Shown in pieces: positions 23,078 through 33,083 of a stretch of DNA of 64,000 nt; the first letter of the stretch is position 1; every line of letters starts with the position of its first letter. The position numbers were made by a program, and so were the translations under genes. The stretch is from Alphaproteobacteria bacterium (GTDB lineage: Bacteria; Pseudomonadota; Alphaproteobacteria; Rhodospirillales; Casp-alpha2). The stretch spans positions 19,627 through 83,626 of the forward strand of contig JACNJX010000108.1 in NCBI GenBank assembly GCA_014382345.1, read 5' to 3'. The notes below the pieces were generated by a model. That model had not been told where the DNA came from, did no database searches, and saw only the letters and a list, made by a program, of their open reading frames with translations.

Positions 23078-24106
23078 ATGGACGCTCATGTAGACCAATC
23101 GAAATTGCCGGAGGACGCCCGGGCGTTTTGCGACGATGTCCTGAGCGGCCTGTCGCAGCCGCAAAAAGAATTGCCGTGCAAATATTTTTACGACGAGCGG
23201 GGCTCGAAACTGTTCGATGCCATTTGCCGGCTGGACGAATATTACCCGACACGCACGGAAACGGCGTTGCTGGACACGTATGGCGATGAAATCGCCGGCC
23301 TGATCGGCCCCGCTGCATGCCTGATCGAATACGGTTGCGGTTCGCTGGTCAAAACCCGGCTTCTGATCGACGCCCTGGACCGCCCGTCCCTGTTCGTGCC
23401 GATCGATATTTCGGAAGAGCATCTTTTGCGCTCCGCACAGGAACTGGCCGAGGACTATCAGGACCTTGACGTGCGCCCCCTGGTCGCCGACTTCACGCAA
23501 GCCCTGGATTTGCCGGATGGGGATTTGCCGGATGGGGATTTGCCGGATGGGGATTTGCCGGATGGGGGTTTAGAAGATGAGGGTTTTGGGAAAAAAGAAA
23601 ATTGCGTGGGATTTTTCCCCGGCTCAACCATCGGCAACTTCGATCACGAGGCAGCGGTCGCCTTTCTTCGTACCGTATCCGAAACAGTCGGTTCTGGCGG
23701 CGGGCTGTTGATCGGCGTGGACCTGAAAAAGGACACGGAAACCCTGATCCGGGCCTATGACGACGCCGAAGGCGTGACGGCGGCTTTCAACCTCAACGTG
23801 ATAGAGCGTATAAACCGGGAACTGGACGGGAATTTCGACGTTTCCGCCTTTAGTCACCAGGCCCAATACAACGCCGAAGCCGGGCGGATTGAAATTCATC
23901 TGGTCAGCCAAAAGGCGCAGACAGTGCACATTCAGGGCCGTGACTTCAATTTTTCCGAGGGCGAAACAATTCATACAGAGAATTCCTACAAATACCACAT
24001 CAAGGAATTTGAGGCCCTGGCCGCCAAGGCCGGGTTTTCCCCGGTAAAAACCTGGGTCGATGAAAACGGGCTATTCTCGCTGCATTACCTGACGGTGGCC
24101 GAATAG
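23078..24106 (+). CDS. egtD: L-histidine N-alpha-methyltransferase EgtD
   Basis: 342-residue SAM-dependent enzyme that trimethylates histidine to hercynine, the first step of ergothioneine synthesis. SAM site: LIEYGCGSLVKTR; substrate and cofactor loops: FPGSTIGNF and GVDLKKD; the late motif YKYHIKEFEALAAKAGF fits the family. Residues 144-164 contain four tandem LPDGD units encoded by perfect 15-bp repeats, not part of the family core and placed in a loop before the GFFPGSTIG strand. The frame is kept, so the enzyme should be made. Second gene of the egtB operon. Confidence 0.94.
   Translation: MDAHVDQSKLPEDARAFCDDVLSGLSQPQKELPCKYFYDERGSKLFDAICRLDEYYPTRTETALLDTYGDEIAGLIGPAACLIEYGCGSLVKTRLLIDALDRPSLFVPIDISEEHLLRSAQELAEDYQDLDVRPLVADFTQALDLPDGDLPDGDLPDGDLPDGGLEDEGFGKKENCVGFFPGSTIGNFDHEAAVAFLRTVSETVGSGGGLLIGVDLKKDTETLIRAYDDAEGVTAAFNLNVIERINRELDGNFDVSAFSHQAQYNAEAGRIEIHLVSQKAQTVHIQGRDFNFSEGETIHTENSYKYHIKEFEALAAKAGFSPVKTWVDENGLFSLHYLTVAE
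23507..23566 (+). repeat. In-frame 15-bp tandem repeat inside egtD
   Basis: Four perfect copies of GATTTGCCGGATGGG in a row, followed by a diverged fifth (GGTTTAGAAGATGAG). The period keeps the frame and adds LPDGD units to EgtD. Perfect identity implies a recent or still unstable expansion. Confidence 0.95.
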
Positions 24107-24127
24107 GGGTATCGGGGACGGGCTGGA

Positions 24128-24715
24128 ATGCCGGGCATGGACAAACTGTTGGCGGAAATCGAGGCGTGCCGTCTGTGTGCCGACAATCTGCCCCTCGGCC
24201 CGAGGCCGGTCTTGCGGGTTTCGGCAACGGCGAAACTGCTGATTGTCGGCCAGGCGCCGGGAACCCGGGTCCACGAAACCGGCATTCCGTGGAACGATGC
24301 GTCGGGGGACCGCCTGCGGGATTGGCTGGACCTTGCGCCGGAGATTTTTTACGACGAATCCCGCGTCGCCATCATGCCGATAGGGTTTTGTTATCCCGGC
24401 CGGGACCCCAAAGGCGGCGATAATCCGCCCCGCCCGGAATGTGCGCCAACCTGGCATTCCAGGATTTTGTCATTCATTCCGGATAAGAAACTAACTCTCC
24501 TGGTCGGGAGCTATGCGCAGAGGCATTATCTCGGCTCAAAAGCCGGGAAAACCATGACCGAAACCGTCAAGGGGTGGCGGCACTATCTCCCCGAAGCCTT
24601 TCCCTTACCCCATCCAAGCTGGCGGACAACCGGTTGGCAGCGGAAAAATCCGTGGTTCGATGACGAGGTCTTGCCTGAACTGCAAAAGTGTTTAGGGAAA
24701 ATAATCAAAAGCTAG
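24128..24715 (+). CDS. Uracil-DNA glycosylase family protein
   Basis: 195-residue protein of the UDG superfamily. The N-terminal half has C-x2-C (CRLCADN) and the active-site strand LLIVGQAPG, then GDRLRDWL; the C-terminal motif LPHPSWRTTGW carries the DNA-minor-groove histidine. It lacks the full four-cysteine iron-sulfur set of family 4, so it belongs to a less-studied branch and true uracil excision is not certain. The ATG at 24128 is 21 bases after egtD, so it is probably the third gene of that operon; a functional link with ergothioneine is not obvious beyond oxidative damage. Confidence 0.85.
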   Translation: MPGMDKLLAEIEACRLCADNLPLGPRPVLRVSATAKLLIVGQAPGTRVHETGIPWNDASGDRLRDWLDLAPEIFYDESRVAIMPIGFCYPGRDPKGGDNPPRPECAPTWHSRILSFIPDKKLTLLVGSYAQRHYLGSKAGKTMTETVKGWRHYLPEAFPLPHPSWRTTGWQRKNPWFDDEVLPELQKCLGKIIKS

Positions 24716-24829
24716 TGTTTTAATAAATAAAGGAATTTATCAAATTTAAGCAATAAGATCATAAAAGTAATCCTGTATTTACAAACTGAGTTAATTGAAT
24801 TATCTTATTTGCTCGATTGAGGTGGGTAA

Positions 24830-26196
24830 ATGCAGGCGATTTCCAACGAAGATCTTGAACGAAGGCTTATCCAGGATAATCCGTGGTGGGATTTTAATAT
24901 TTCTGCCGAAACGGTTTTCCAGGATTTACCAAAGCGGGATGTATTTGAGGCTTTATTGCACCGCCTTAAAGACCCATCGGCGAGCCAGATGCAAATTCTT
25001 GGCGGCTTGGGTTGTATCGGGAAGACAACGTTGATCCACCAGGGGATTGCGGAGCTGCTGGGTGCGGGCGTGCCCCGGGAAGCGATCCTTTACTGTAACT
25101 ATGCGACGCCGTCCTTTGCGTTCACGACACCGGAACGGTTTGTAAACAGCGCCTTGGCAAGAACCGGATTTAATCGGGACAGCGACCTGTATCTGTTCTT
25201 TGACGAGGCTCAATACCTGGAAAGCTGGCAGGAAAAACTGCAGGAACTGGTAAGGGCCTTCCCGAAGGCCCGCGTCATGGCGGCGGTGTCTTGCGGCGCG
25301 AAAAACCAGCATCTGCCGCCATTGAATTTTTCGGAATATCTCCGTTTCCGGGGTTTGCAGCAAAGTCTGTTTGGCGAAACAGAGATTTCAGAGGAACAAT
25401 CTTCCGGCGGCGGGATGACCGTGTCGCCATCCGACATTCCCGTACTGAACGATGCTTTCGTCGAGTATGTGAATTCAGGTGGGTTTCCCGGAAACCTTGT
25501 TGCCGACCGGGTTCTGCGCCGGGATCTTTCGGGGTATTTCGGAATTGGCGATCCGCAGGGGCTTGAGAACTTGTTTGCGGTTCTGGCCAGGAACACGGCA
25601 ATGGAGGTTTCCATCGAGGAATTGTCCGGGGTCGTGGGCGTGGCAAAAAACACCCTGCGGAAATATCTCGATTTTCTCGAACAGGCCTTTTTGATCCGCC
25701 GCCTTCCGAGGCTGGACAGGGACGGAAAACCGTTCCAGCGCGCCGTGGCTTTCAAAGTGTATTTAACGGCCCCAAGCCTCTATGCGGCGTTGTTTGGTCC
25801 GGTCGCAAAGGACGACAAAATGTTCCCCCGTCTTGCGGAAACCGCCCTGGTGGCGCAATGGGCGGGGTCTGCAACCGAGGGCCGGTTGGCGTATGCCAGT
25901 TGGCGGGGCGGGGCAATCGACCTTATGGAAATCAATCCGGACACCGGCCTTCCGGTTCATGTCTATGAACTGGATTGGCGCGACGAATATGCCACCCCCG
26001 GGTCGAAGGCGGACAGGGGTCCTCAGGAATTGACGGATTTTGTGGCGAGGACAAACCGGCAGGCCAAGGCCCATATCCTGACCGCCACGACGGCCCGGCT
26101 CGGCGCCATGGCCGGCATCGATATCACACTGGCGCCGTTGGCGCTCTATGCCTACTGGATGGGGCGAAATGCGACAGGACCAGACGGGTCTCTTTC

Positions 26197-26200
<4 letters not shown>
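24830..26200 (+). CDS. AAA ATPase with DUF4143 C-terminal region
   Basis: 456-residue ATPase of the AAA_14/DUF4143 group. Walker A is GLGCIGKT with K65; Walker B is LYLFFDEAQ near residue 124; a sensor-like segment reads [11 protein letters not shown] winged-helix stretch ([25 protein letters not shown]) and the nuclease-like DUF4143 domain follow. The upstream 110 bases are very AT-rich and the gene has no operon partner, which suggests acquisition by transfer. Its stop codon overlaps that of argG by four bases on the other strand. The role of this family is not settled; some members are mobile or defence-linked. Confidence 0.85.
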
Positions 26201-27411
<1,211 letters not shown>

Positions 27412-27521
27412 GGTTCATAGCCTTTGTGTGGTGCTCCCCGGTGTTGGGGCGTCCGTGGGCGGCCCGAGTATAGGCAAAACAGGTCCTTGAGCAAGAGTAC
27501 GCCACCCCATACAGTTTGCGC

Positions 27522-28673
27522 ATGAACATCGATCAACTGAGCACCCCCACCCTGATCCTCGACAAGGCCCGGCTTAGCCGCAATATCGAAGCCATGACGG
27601 CTAGGGTACGCGACCTGGGCGTCGAGCTTCGCCCTCACCTCAAAACGTCGAAATCGGCTGACGTGGCCCGCCTCGCGGTGGCTGGAAACGCAGGCGGTAT
27701 CACCGTGGCGACCCTGTCGGAGGCTGAATATTTTTTCGACAACGGGTTTAAGGACATGACCTACGCGGCATGTATCGTGCCTTCGAAGCTGGAACGCGTG
27801 GCGGCGCTGGTGGAGCGTGGCGCGGACCTGAAGCTGATTACGGACAATGCGGACGTCGCCCGCGCCATCCAGGCCTTCACAGACGCCCAGGGAACCACGC
27901 TCAAGGTGCTGGTGGAAATCGACTGCGGAGAACACCGCACAGGCGTCCTGCCCGAAGGTCCGGAACTCCTGGAGATCGCCGCCATCCTGGACGGCGCCCG
28001 GAGCGTTTCGCTGGAAGGGGTGCTGACCCACGCAGGCCATTCGTATGCCTGCCGAACCCCGGAAGCCATGGCCGATGTGGCGGAGGACGAACGCGCCGCC
28101 GTCGTTCAGGCTGCGGACCGGTTACGCGATACCGGGTATCCGTGCCCGACGGTCAGTGCCGGATCGACACCATGCGTGGTCCACGCGCGAGACGCCTCGG
28201 GGCTGACCGAGGTACGCCCCGGGGTTTATATGTTCGGCGATATGTTTCATGTCGGGCTGGGCACGCGGCGTGTCGATGAAATCGCTGTCAGCGTCCTGGC
28301 ATCGGTGATTGCGCACCGCAAGGACGACAACCAGCTCTATATCGACGCGGGCGGACTGGCGCTGTCAAAAGACAGGGCAACGGCAGCGTTCGAGGGTGCC
28401 TTGGATTGCGGGTTCGGGCTGGTCTGTGACGCTCACACGGCGGAGCCCATCAATGATTTGCACATTGAATCCGTGCATCAGGAACATGGCCTCGTCGTTT
28501 CCAGTGACCCCTTGCCGTTTGACCGGCTTCCCATCGGAGCCAAGGTTCGGGTTTTTCCAAACCACGTGTGCATGACGGCGGCGGCTTATGATGCCTATCA
28601 GGTTGTCGATAGCGATGACGACGGGGGAGGCACCGGCATCATCGATACCTGGGGGCGGTGTAACGGCTGGTAA
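27522..28673 (+). CDS. DSD1-type PLP enzyme (D-threonine aldolase / D-serine dehydratase family)
   Basis: 383-residue fold-type III PLP enzyme with an alanine-racemase-like N-terminal barrel. The PLP lysine is K41 in RPHLKTSK. The C-terminal metal-binding His and Cys lie in FPNHVCMT, which mark the zinc- or manganese-dependent D-serine dehydratase/D-threonine aldolase branch. ATG at 27522 is preferred over an in-frame TTG two codons upstream. It should act on a D-hydroxy-amino acid; whether it is a lyase or dehydratase cannot be told by eye. Lies head to head with argG and tail to tail with the DsbA-family gene. Confidence 0.88.
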   Translation: MNIDQLSTPTLILDKARLSRNIEAMTARVRDLGVELRPHLKTSKSADVARLAVAGNAGGITVATLSEAEYFFDNGFKDMTYAACIVPSKLERVAALVERGADLKLITDNADVARAIQAFTDAQGTTLKVLVEIDCGEHRTGVLPEGPELLEIAAILDGARSVSLEGVLTHAGHSYACRTPEAMADVAEDERAAVVQAADRLRDTGYPCPTVSAGSTPCVVHARDASGLTEVRPGVYMFGDMFHVGLGTRRVDEIAVSVLASVIAHRKDDNQLYIDAGGLALSKDRATAAFEGALDCGFGLVCDAHTAEPINDLHIESVHQEHGLVVSSDPLPFDRLPIGAKVRVFPNHVCMTAAAYDAYQVVDSDDDGGGTGIIDTWGRCNGW

Positions 28674-28674
28674 C

Positions 28675-29331
28675 CTAAAGAGCCTCGGTTTCGACCGCGC
28701 CCTCTTCCGGACCGCTTTCCAGCCACTGGTCGAGATGCGGCTTTAGGTCTTCGAACGGACGAAACCCCGCGCTCAACAGGCTCAGCTTTTCATTGGCGCG
28801 CAGGATAACGGTGGGAAAGCCGGAAACGCCCATGCTTTGCGAGCGGTAGAAATCGCTGGCGGTCAGATAGATCATCTTACGGCTGGGAAAGAATTCAACG
28901 AAATCGTCCCGCGAAACGCCGGCTTTTTCTGCCAGATCGGCCAATACTTCATGGTCGGTGATGTCCTGGTTTTCGGCATAGAACGCCTGGTGCATTGAGG
29001 TCAGAAACCCCAGCGACACCGTCGGTTTCAGGAACCGCACAGTGACCAGGGCGCGGCAGGCGGGTTCCGTGTCGTAGACGAAATTGTCGCGGTCGAAAAA
29101 TGTAAAATCGAAGGGCTGGCCGGATGCCTTTTGGACGGAATCCCAATGGTGGCGGATTTCCTCTTTGGCGCGGTCATTCATGGGATCCGTACTGAGCGGC
29201 CTGAGACCGCCGACGATGGGAAAAATCGGCGCCTGGTCCGCATAGGCTTCCTGTATGGCGGTTACCGTCGGGGAAAACCCCCAGCACCATGAACACATGG
29301 GATCGACAACAAGAAGAATTTCACGGTCCAT
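28675..29331 (-). CDS. DsbA-family thioredoxin-fold protein, cytoplasmic
   Basis: 218-residue DsbA-family protein with the active site C13-S-W-C16 in VVDPMCSWCWGF, followed by the helical insert and a cis-proline motif (GVSGFPTVIL). There is no signal peptide, so it is cytosolic and akin to FrnE or the HCCA-isomerase-like members rather than periplasmic DsbA. Likely a thiol oxidoreductase. The rlmN gene lies upstream on the same strand (28 bases between its stop and this start), so the two may be cotranscribed. Confidence 0.88.
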   Translation of the reverse strand: MDREILLVVDPMCSWCWGFSPTVTAIQEAYADQAPIFPIVGGLRPLSTDPMNDRAKEEIRHHWDSVQKASGQPFDFTFFDRDNFVYDTEPACRALVTVRFLKPTVSLGFLTSMHQAFYAENQDITDHEVLADLAEKAGVSRDDFVEFFPSRKMIYLTASDFYRSQSMGVSGFPTVILRANEKLSLLSAGFRPFEDLKPHLDQWLESGPEEGAVETEAL

Positions 29332-29358
29332 CTACGCTCTCCTTGAGACAAAATGCAT

Positions 29359-30477
29359 TCAGGCCACGGCGGGCGCGGTGTCACCGGAAGGTTTATCCGG
29401 TCGGGTGGATTGCCGGCGCGCCCGTTCGCTGTCGGATTTCAATTGCCCGCAGGCGGCCATGATATCCCGGCCCCGGGGCAGGCGCACCGGCGCCGACAGT
29501 CCGCCGTCGTTGAGGATTTTGGCAAAGCGGCGGATGGTCTTCGGCGTGGAGCATTCATATGCCGTTCCCGGCCACGGATTAAACGGGATCAGGTTGAATT
29601 TCGCCGGAACGTCGCGCACCAGACGGATCAATTCATGGGCGTCGGCGTCGGAATCGTTGACCCCCTTCAGCATGGCGTATTCGAAGGTGATGCGCCGGGC
29701 GTTGTTGGCGCCGGGATAAGCGCGGCACGCCGCCAAAAGTTCGCGGACCGGGTGTTTACGGTTAATCGGCACCAGCACGTCGCGCAACTCGTCGGTACAG
29801 GCATGCAGGCTAACGGCCAGATTGACGCCAAGTTCCTCGCCGCAGCGTTCCATCATCGGTACCACGCCGGCCGTGGATAGCGTGATGCGGCGTTTGGAAA
29901 TAGACAGGCCGTCGCCGTCCATGACGATTTTGAGCGCCTTGGCGACGTTGTCGAAATTGAACAACGGCTCACCCATGCCCATCATCACGATGTTGGTCAA
30001 CAGGCGGTCGTCCCGGCCGCTTGGCCATTCAGAATAGGAATCGCGGGCCACCATCAACTGGCTGACGATCTCCCGCGCCGTCAGGTTGCGCACCAGCTTC
30101 TGCGTGCCGGTGTGGCAAAACGCGCAGGTCAGCGTGCAGCCCACCTGCGACGAGATGCAAAGCGCGCCACGGTCGTCTTCCGGAATAAAAACGCTTTCGG
30201 CTTCGTTGGCGTCGTCGAATTTCAACAGCCATTTGCGCGCCCGGTCCGTCGAGGTCAGTTCGCGCGAAACCTGGGGTCGTTCCAGGCTATAGTGCTCCGC
30301 CAGCTTGCTCCGGAACGATTTGGCCAGGGTCGTCATTTTCGAGAAATCGGTTTCGCCCTGGTGATAGATCCAGTGCCAAAGCTGTTTGGCGCGGAATGGT
30401 TTCTCACCGATGGCGTCCATTTCCCGGGCCAGTTCCTGGCGGTCCAGCCCAATCAAATTTTTCAGGTCCGTCGACAT
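29359..30477 (-). CDS. rlmN: 23S rRNA/tRNA adenine C2-methyltransferase RlmN
   Basis: 372-residue radical SAM enzyme that methylates A2503 of 23S rRNA and A37 of some tRNAs. The cluster cysteines are C114, C118 and C121 ([12 protein letters not shown]), and the C-terminal methyl-carrier cysteine is in [14 protein letters not shown] at 30477 ([16 protein letters not shown]) is preferred over an upstream in-frame codon at 30585, whose extra residues look unlike the family. The 220 bases upstream contain no gene and should hold its promoter; CATGGGAAATGTACG and AATGTACACATACG form a loose repeat there. Confidence 0.96.
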   Translation of the reverse strand: MSTDLKNLIGLDRQELAREMDAIGEKPFRAKQLWHWIYHQGETDFSKMTTLAKSFRSKLAEHYSLERPQVSRELTSTDRARKWLLKFDDANEAESVFIPEDDRGALCISSQVGCTLTCAFCHTGTQKLVRNLTAREIVSQLMVARDSYSEWPSGRDDRLLTNIVMMGMGEPLFNFDNVAKALKIVMDGDGLSISKRRITLSTAGVVPMMERCGEELGVNLAVSLHACTDELRDVLVPINRKHPVRELLAACRAYPGANNARRITFEYAMLKGVNDSDADAHELIRLVRDVPAKFNLIPFNPWPGTAYECSTPKTIRRFAKILNDGGLSAPVRLPRGRDIMAACGQLKSDSERARRQSTRPDKPSGDTAPAVA

Positions 30478-30700
30478 GAGAGAGACATAGGGCGTTTTTT
30501 CTCGAAACGCCACGACAAACACACGGCGAACAAGAAACCGCCGCCCTGGAAGTCCGGAACACGCTGGGTTCCAGGCAACAAACAAGGCGTTTCCGAATTA
30601 TGTAAAATCTCATGGGAAATGTACGCAAATGTACACATACGCCCCCATTGTGAGACATATACGGGGATGGACCCGAGAATGGGCGCAAGTGCCGGGGTGG

Positions 30701-31465
30701 CTAGGGGCGTTTGGCCACCGTTTTTTGATACAGTCCACCGAAGTAGGTCTCGGTCTGCCAGGAAAAGCCTTCCGGGTGGGCGGCGTAATCCTGGATTTTG
30801 GTTTTCCACAGGCTGATGGCGAAGGGTTCTAAAAAGCGGAAAACCCCGGCCGTAAGCCATTTTAGCGGATGCGCCCAGTGGGGTTTGTGGTAATCGACGA
30901 AAACGGCTTTACCGCCGGGCCGCACACTGTTCAGCAGGGCATTCACGATGGCGTGTTTTTCGGGGTCGGGGACCTCGTGCAAAAGAAAAAAACAGCAAAC
31001 CGTGTCGTATTGTCCGCCCGGACTGCGGGCATCGCCATGGCGCACAGACGCCCAAGGGTAGGGGAGCAGTTTTTTCCGGCACCGGTCGACCTGCACCTGC
31101 GCCACATCGATAACATCGAGTTTCCCGGTGTGGCCGATATGGCGCGCCATGGCCGGGGTTAAATCCCCATAAACGGAAGCCGGCAGCAAAACCTTTTGGC
31201 CCGGTTCAATGTCGGACAACGCAGCGTCGCGCAGCCGGTGGTTTTGCCCCCATAGGATCACGCCGACGATCCATTCACGGTCGAGCAGCTGGACGTTGCG
31301 TGGGTCCAGATAGGCCCAAGTGTAGACGTCGCGGAGGTAATGGGGAACTTGAACCGGGGGGCGTATGGGTACCGGTGCGGCCTCAACCCCGGTCTCGGTA
31401 TCAGTTTGCGTTGAGGGTTGCCGGGAAGGAGCCGGATCATAGCGAAGGGATTCAATAATAGCCAT
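30701..31465 (-). CDS. rquA: Rhodoquinone biosynthesis enzyme RquA
   Basis: 254-residue protein of the SAM-methyltransferase fold that matches the RquA family, which turns ubiquinone into rhodoquinone using SAM as amino donor. Diagnostic segments: VPHYLRDVYTWAYLDPRNV at the N-terminus, LDREWIVGVILWG, DVIDVAQVQV, CCFFLLHEVPDPEKH, VFVDYHKPHWAHPL and ETYFGGLYQKTVA at the end. The start at 31465 has AGGAAG nine bases upstream; the frame runs open far beyond but into the divergent gene. Rhodoquinone carries electrons to fumarate reductase in anoxic conditions. It stands alone, with no fumarate reductase genes in the window. Confidence 0.88.
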   Translation of the reverse strand: MAIIESLRYDPAPSRQPSTQTDTETGVEAAPVPIRPPVQVPHYLRDVYTWAYLDPRNVQLLDREWIVGVILWGQNHRLRDAALSDIEPGQKVLLPASVYGDLTPAMARHIGHTGKLDVIDVAQVQVDRCRKKLLPYPWASVRHGDARSPGGQYDTVCCFFLLHEVPDPEKHAIVNALLNSVRPGGKAVFVDYHKPHWAHPLKWLTAGVFRFLEPFAISLWKTKIQDYAAHPEGFSWQTETYFGGLYQKTVAKRP

Positions 31466-31654
31466 TTGCCGACTTCCTATGTTTTTGACAGGGAATTTCA
31501 AAGAATGCGCCAAAACAAGCTTGCGGACACAACGTTCACACCTTGCATTGGACAATCTATTCCCTAGCCTTGCATTGACGGGCGTTAAATCAGCGCTTTT
31601 TAATTGCCGACCTGATAGCATTTCCGGGCCATCGGCAAGATCGGAAAAGGGACC

Positions 31655-33025
31655 ATGCAACGCACCGCCTTCGCCACTGCCCTCATTGTCCTGGTGTGCA
31701 TTCTTATGCAACGGGCCGATGTCGCGTTGGCCGACGCCGCCGCTGACGCACGCGAAAAGCGCCAGAGGCTGGAATGGCTTCGGTTGAAGAACAAACGGCA
31801 AAAGGCGGAGGAGGTTAAGCAGCGGTCATCCGGACCCCGGAGCCGGACCGGGCGCGGCTCCTCTTCCCCTCCGTCCGAGTCAGAGGATCCCCTGATTCTG
31901 AACCTGCCGCCGGGCTGGGTGAAAGCGGAGGCGGAAATGAACGCGGCCCTGGCCGAATGGTTGGCGAACCGCGTGGAAGCGGCGTACTACCTGCCGGAAG
32001 GACAGACGGGGATAAGCTGGCGGGAGTACATTCAGACGGAGAAATTTCAAAAAACCCATGCAAAGGGACTGTCCCTGGATCGGGCCTACCGGATATGGAA
32101 GCAAAAGATCCTGTCCGGGTGTCCGGACTCCCTGGAAATCCGAAATAAAAAAGAACGTCAGGAAGGCGGCTCCGTGATCGAAAGTTATTATGCGTGCCCT
32201 AAGTTGCCGGGGCGGGATTACGGATCGGTTTCCATGATCAAGATTATTGAAACTGAGAAAACCCTTCATGCAATTATCCGGGAATGGCGGGGCGTCGTGT
32301 CGGCACGGATCGATCGCCTGATTAAGGAATGGAACGGCTGGTTCAAACAGGTCCGGGTGGAAAAAAAGCCGGACACGGGAAAATCCCTGAACGTACCCGC
32401 AAAAGGATATGGGTTTTCCGTCAATAAAGAAGGGCACGTGCTGACCTATCATACCCTGGTCAAGGACTGCCGCCGGTTGCGGTTTTCGAAAGCGGAGGGG
32501 GAATTGGTGGCTGGGGACCCGGAGCGGAACCTGGCGTTATTCAAGGTCAAGGAAGGGCCCAAGGCCGCCGGCTTGTTCCGAAAGGGCACGGAAGCAAGGC
32601 TTGGCGATACCGTGGCGCTGACCGGCTTTCCCATTGCCGGGGTGGATGTCCAGGCGCCCATTGTTTTGGCGGGCGCGATTAGCGCCCTCGTCGGGCCGGG
32701 CGGCGATCCGCGCTATTTTACCCATAACGTGCCGGTTCCTCAGGGAAACAGCGGTTTGGCACTGGTAGATCTTGCCGGAACCATCGCCGGCATGGCCCTG
32801 GCTTACGGCGATGTGCAAGCCACCAAAGGCCGGCCCCTGAGCAGCAAAGGGAACAAGGATTATGCCATTAAGGCGCGCACGATTCGGAAATTTCTCGAAG
32901 AGCATGGCGTCGCCTATAAAACTGCGCCTGGGCGCAAAAAGTTCCACCCCGCCCGGGCTGCCGGAAAAGCCCGAAAAATTGCCGTTTTCGTCGAATGTTG
33001 GAAAAAATTAACCATAAAAAATTAA
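31655..33025 (+). CDS. Exported trypsin-like protein with broken catalytic triad
   Basis: 456-residue protein with a signal peptide (MQRTAFATALIVLVCILMQR ... ALAD), a Lys/Arg-rich linker, a domain with two cysteines (residues 80-230) and a C-terminal trypsin-like domain. The fold is recognisable from GYGFSVNKEGHVLTYHTL, NLALFKV and VPQGNSGLALVD. Of the triad only Ser remains: the position of the catalytic His (LTNAHVV in the family) reads LTYHTLV, and the Asp of DLALLKV reads Asn. It is thus probably a periplasmic scaffold or sensor, not a protease. The gene at 33084 follows 58 bases later and may be cotranscribed. Confidence 0.75.
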   Translation: MQRTAFATALIVLVCILMQRADVALADAAADAREKRQRLEWLRLKNKRQKAEEVKQRSSGPRSRTGRGSSSPPSESEDPLILNLPPGWVKAEAEMNAALAEWLANRVEAAYYLPEGQTGISWREYIQTEKFQKTHAKGLSLDRAYRIWKQKILSGCPDSLEIRNKKERQEGGSVIESYYACPKLPGRDYGSVSMIKIIETEKTLHAIIREWRGVVSARIDRLIKEWNGWFKQVRVEKKPDTGKSLNVPAKGYGFSVNKEGHVLTYHTLVKDCRRLRFSKAEGELVAGDPERNLALFKVKEGPKAAGLFRKGTEARLGDTVALTGFPIAGVDVQAPIVLAGAISALVGPGGDPRYFTHNVPVPQGNSGLALVDLAGTIAGMALAYGDVQATKGRPLSSKGNKDYAIKARTIRKFLEEHGVAYKTAPGRKKFHPARAAGKARKIAVFVECWKKLTIKN

Positions 33026-33083
33026 CCATTAAAGGGTATGCCTAAGCTGGGATTCCGCGCGGAATTCATGAGGAGGGCATGCC

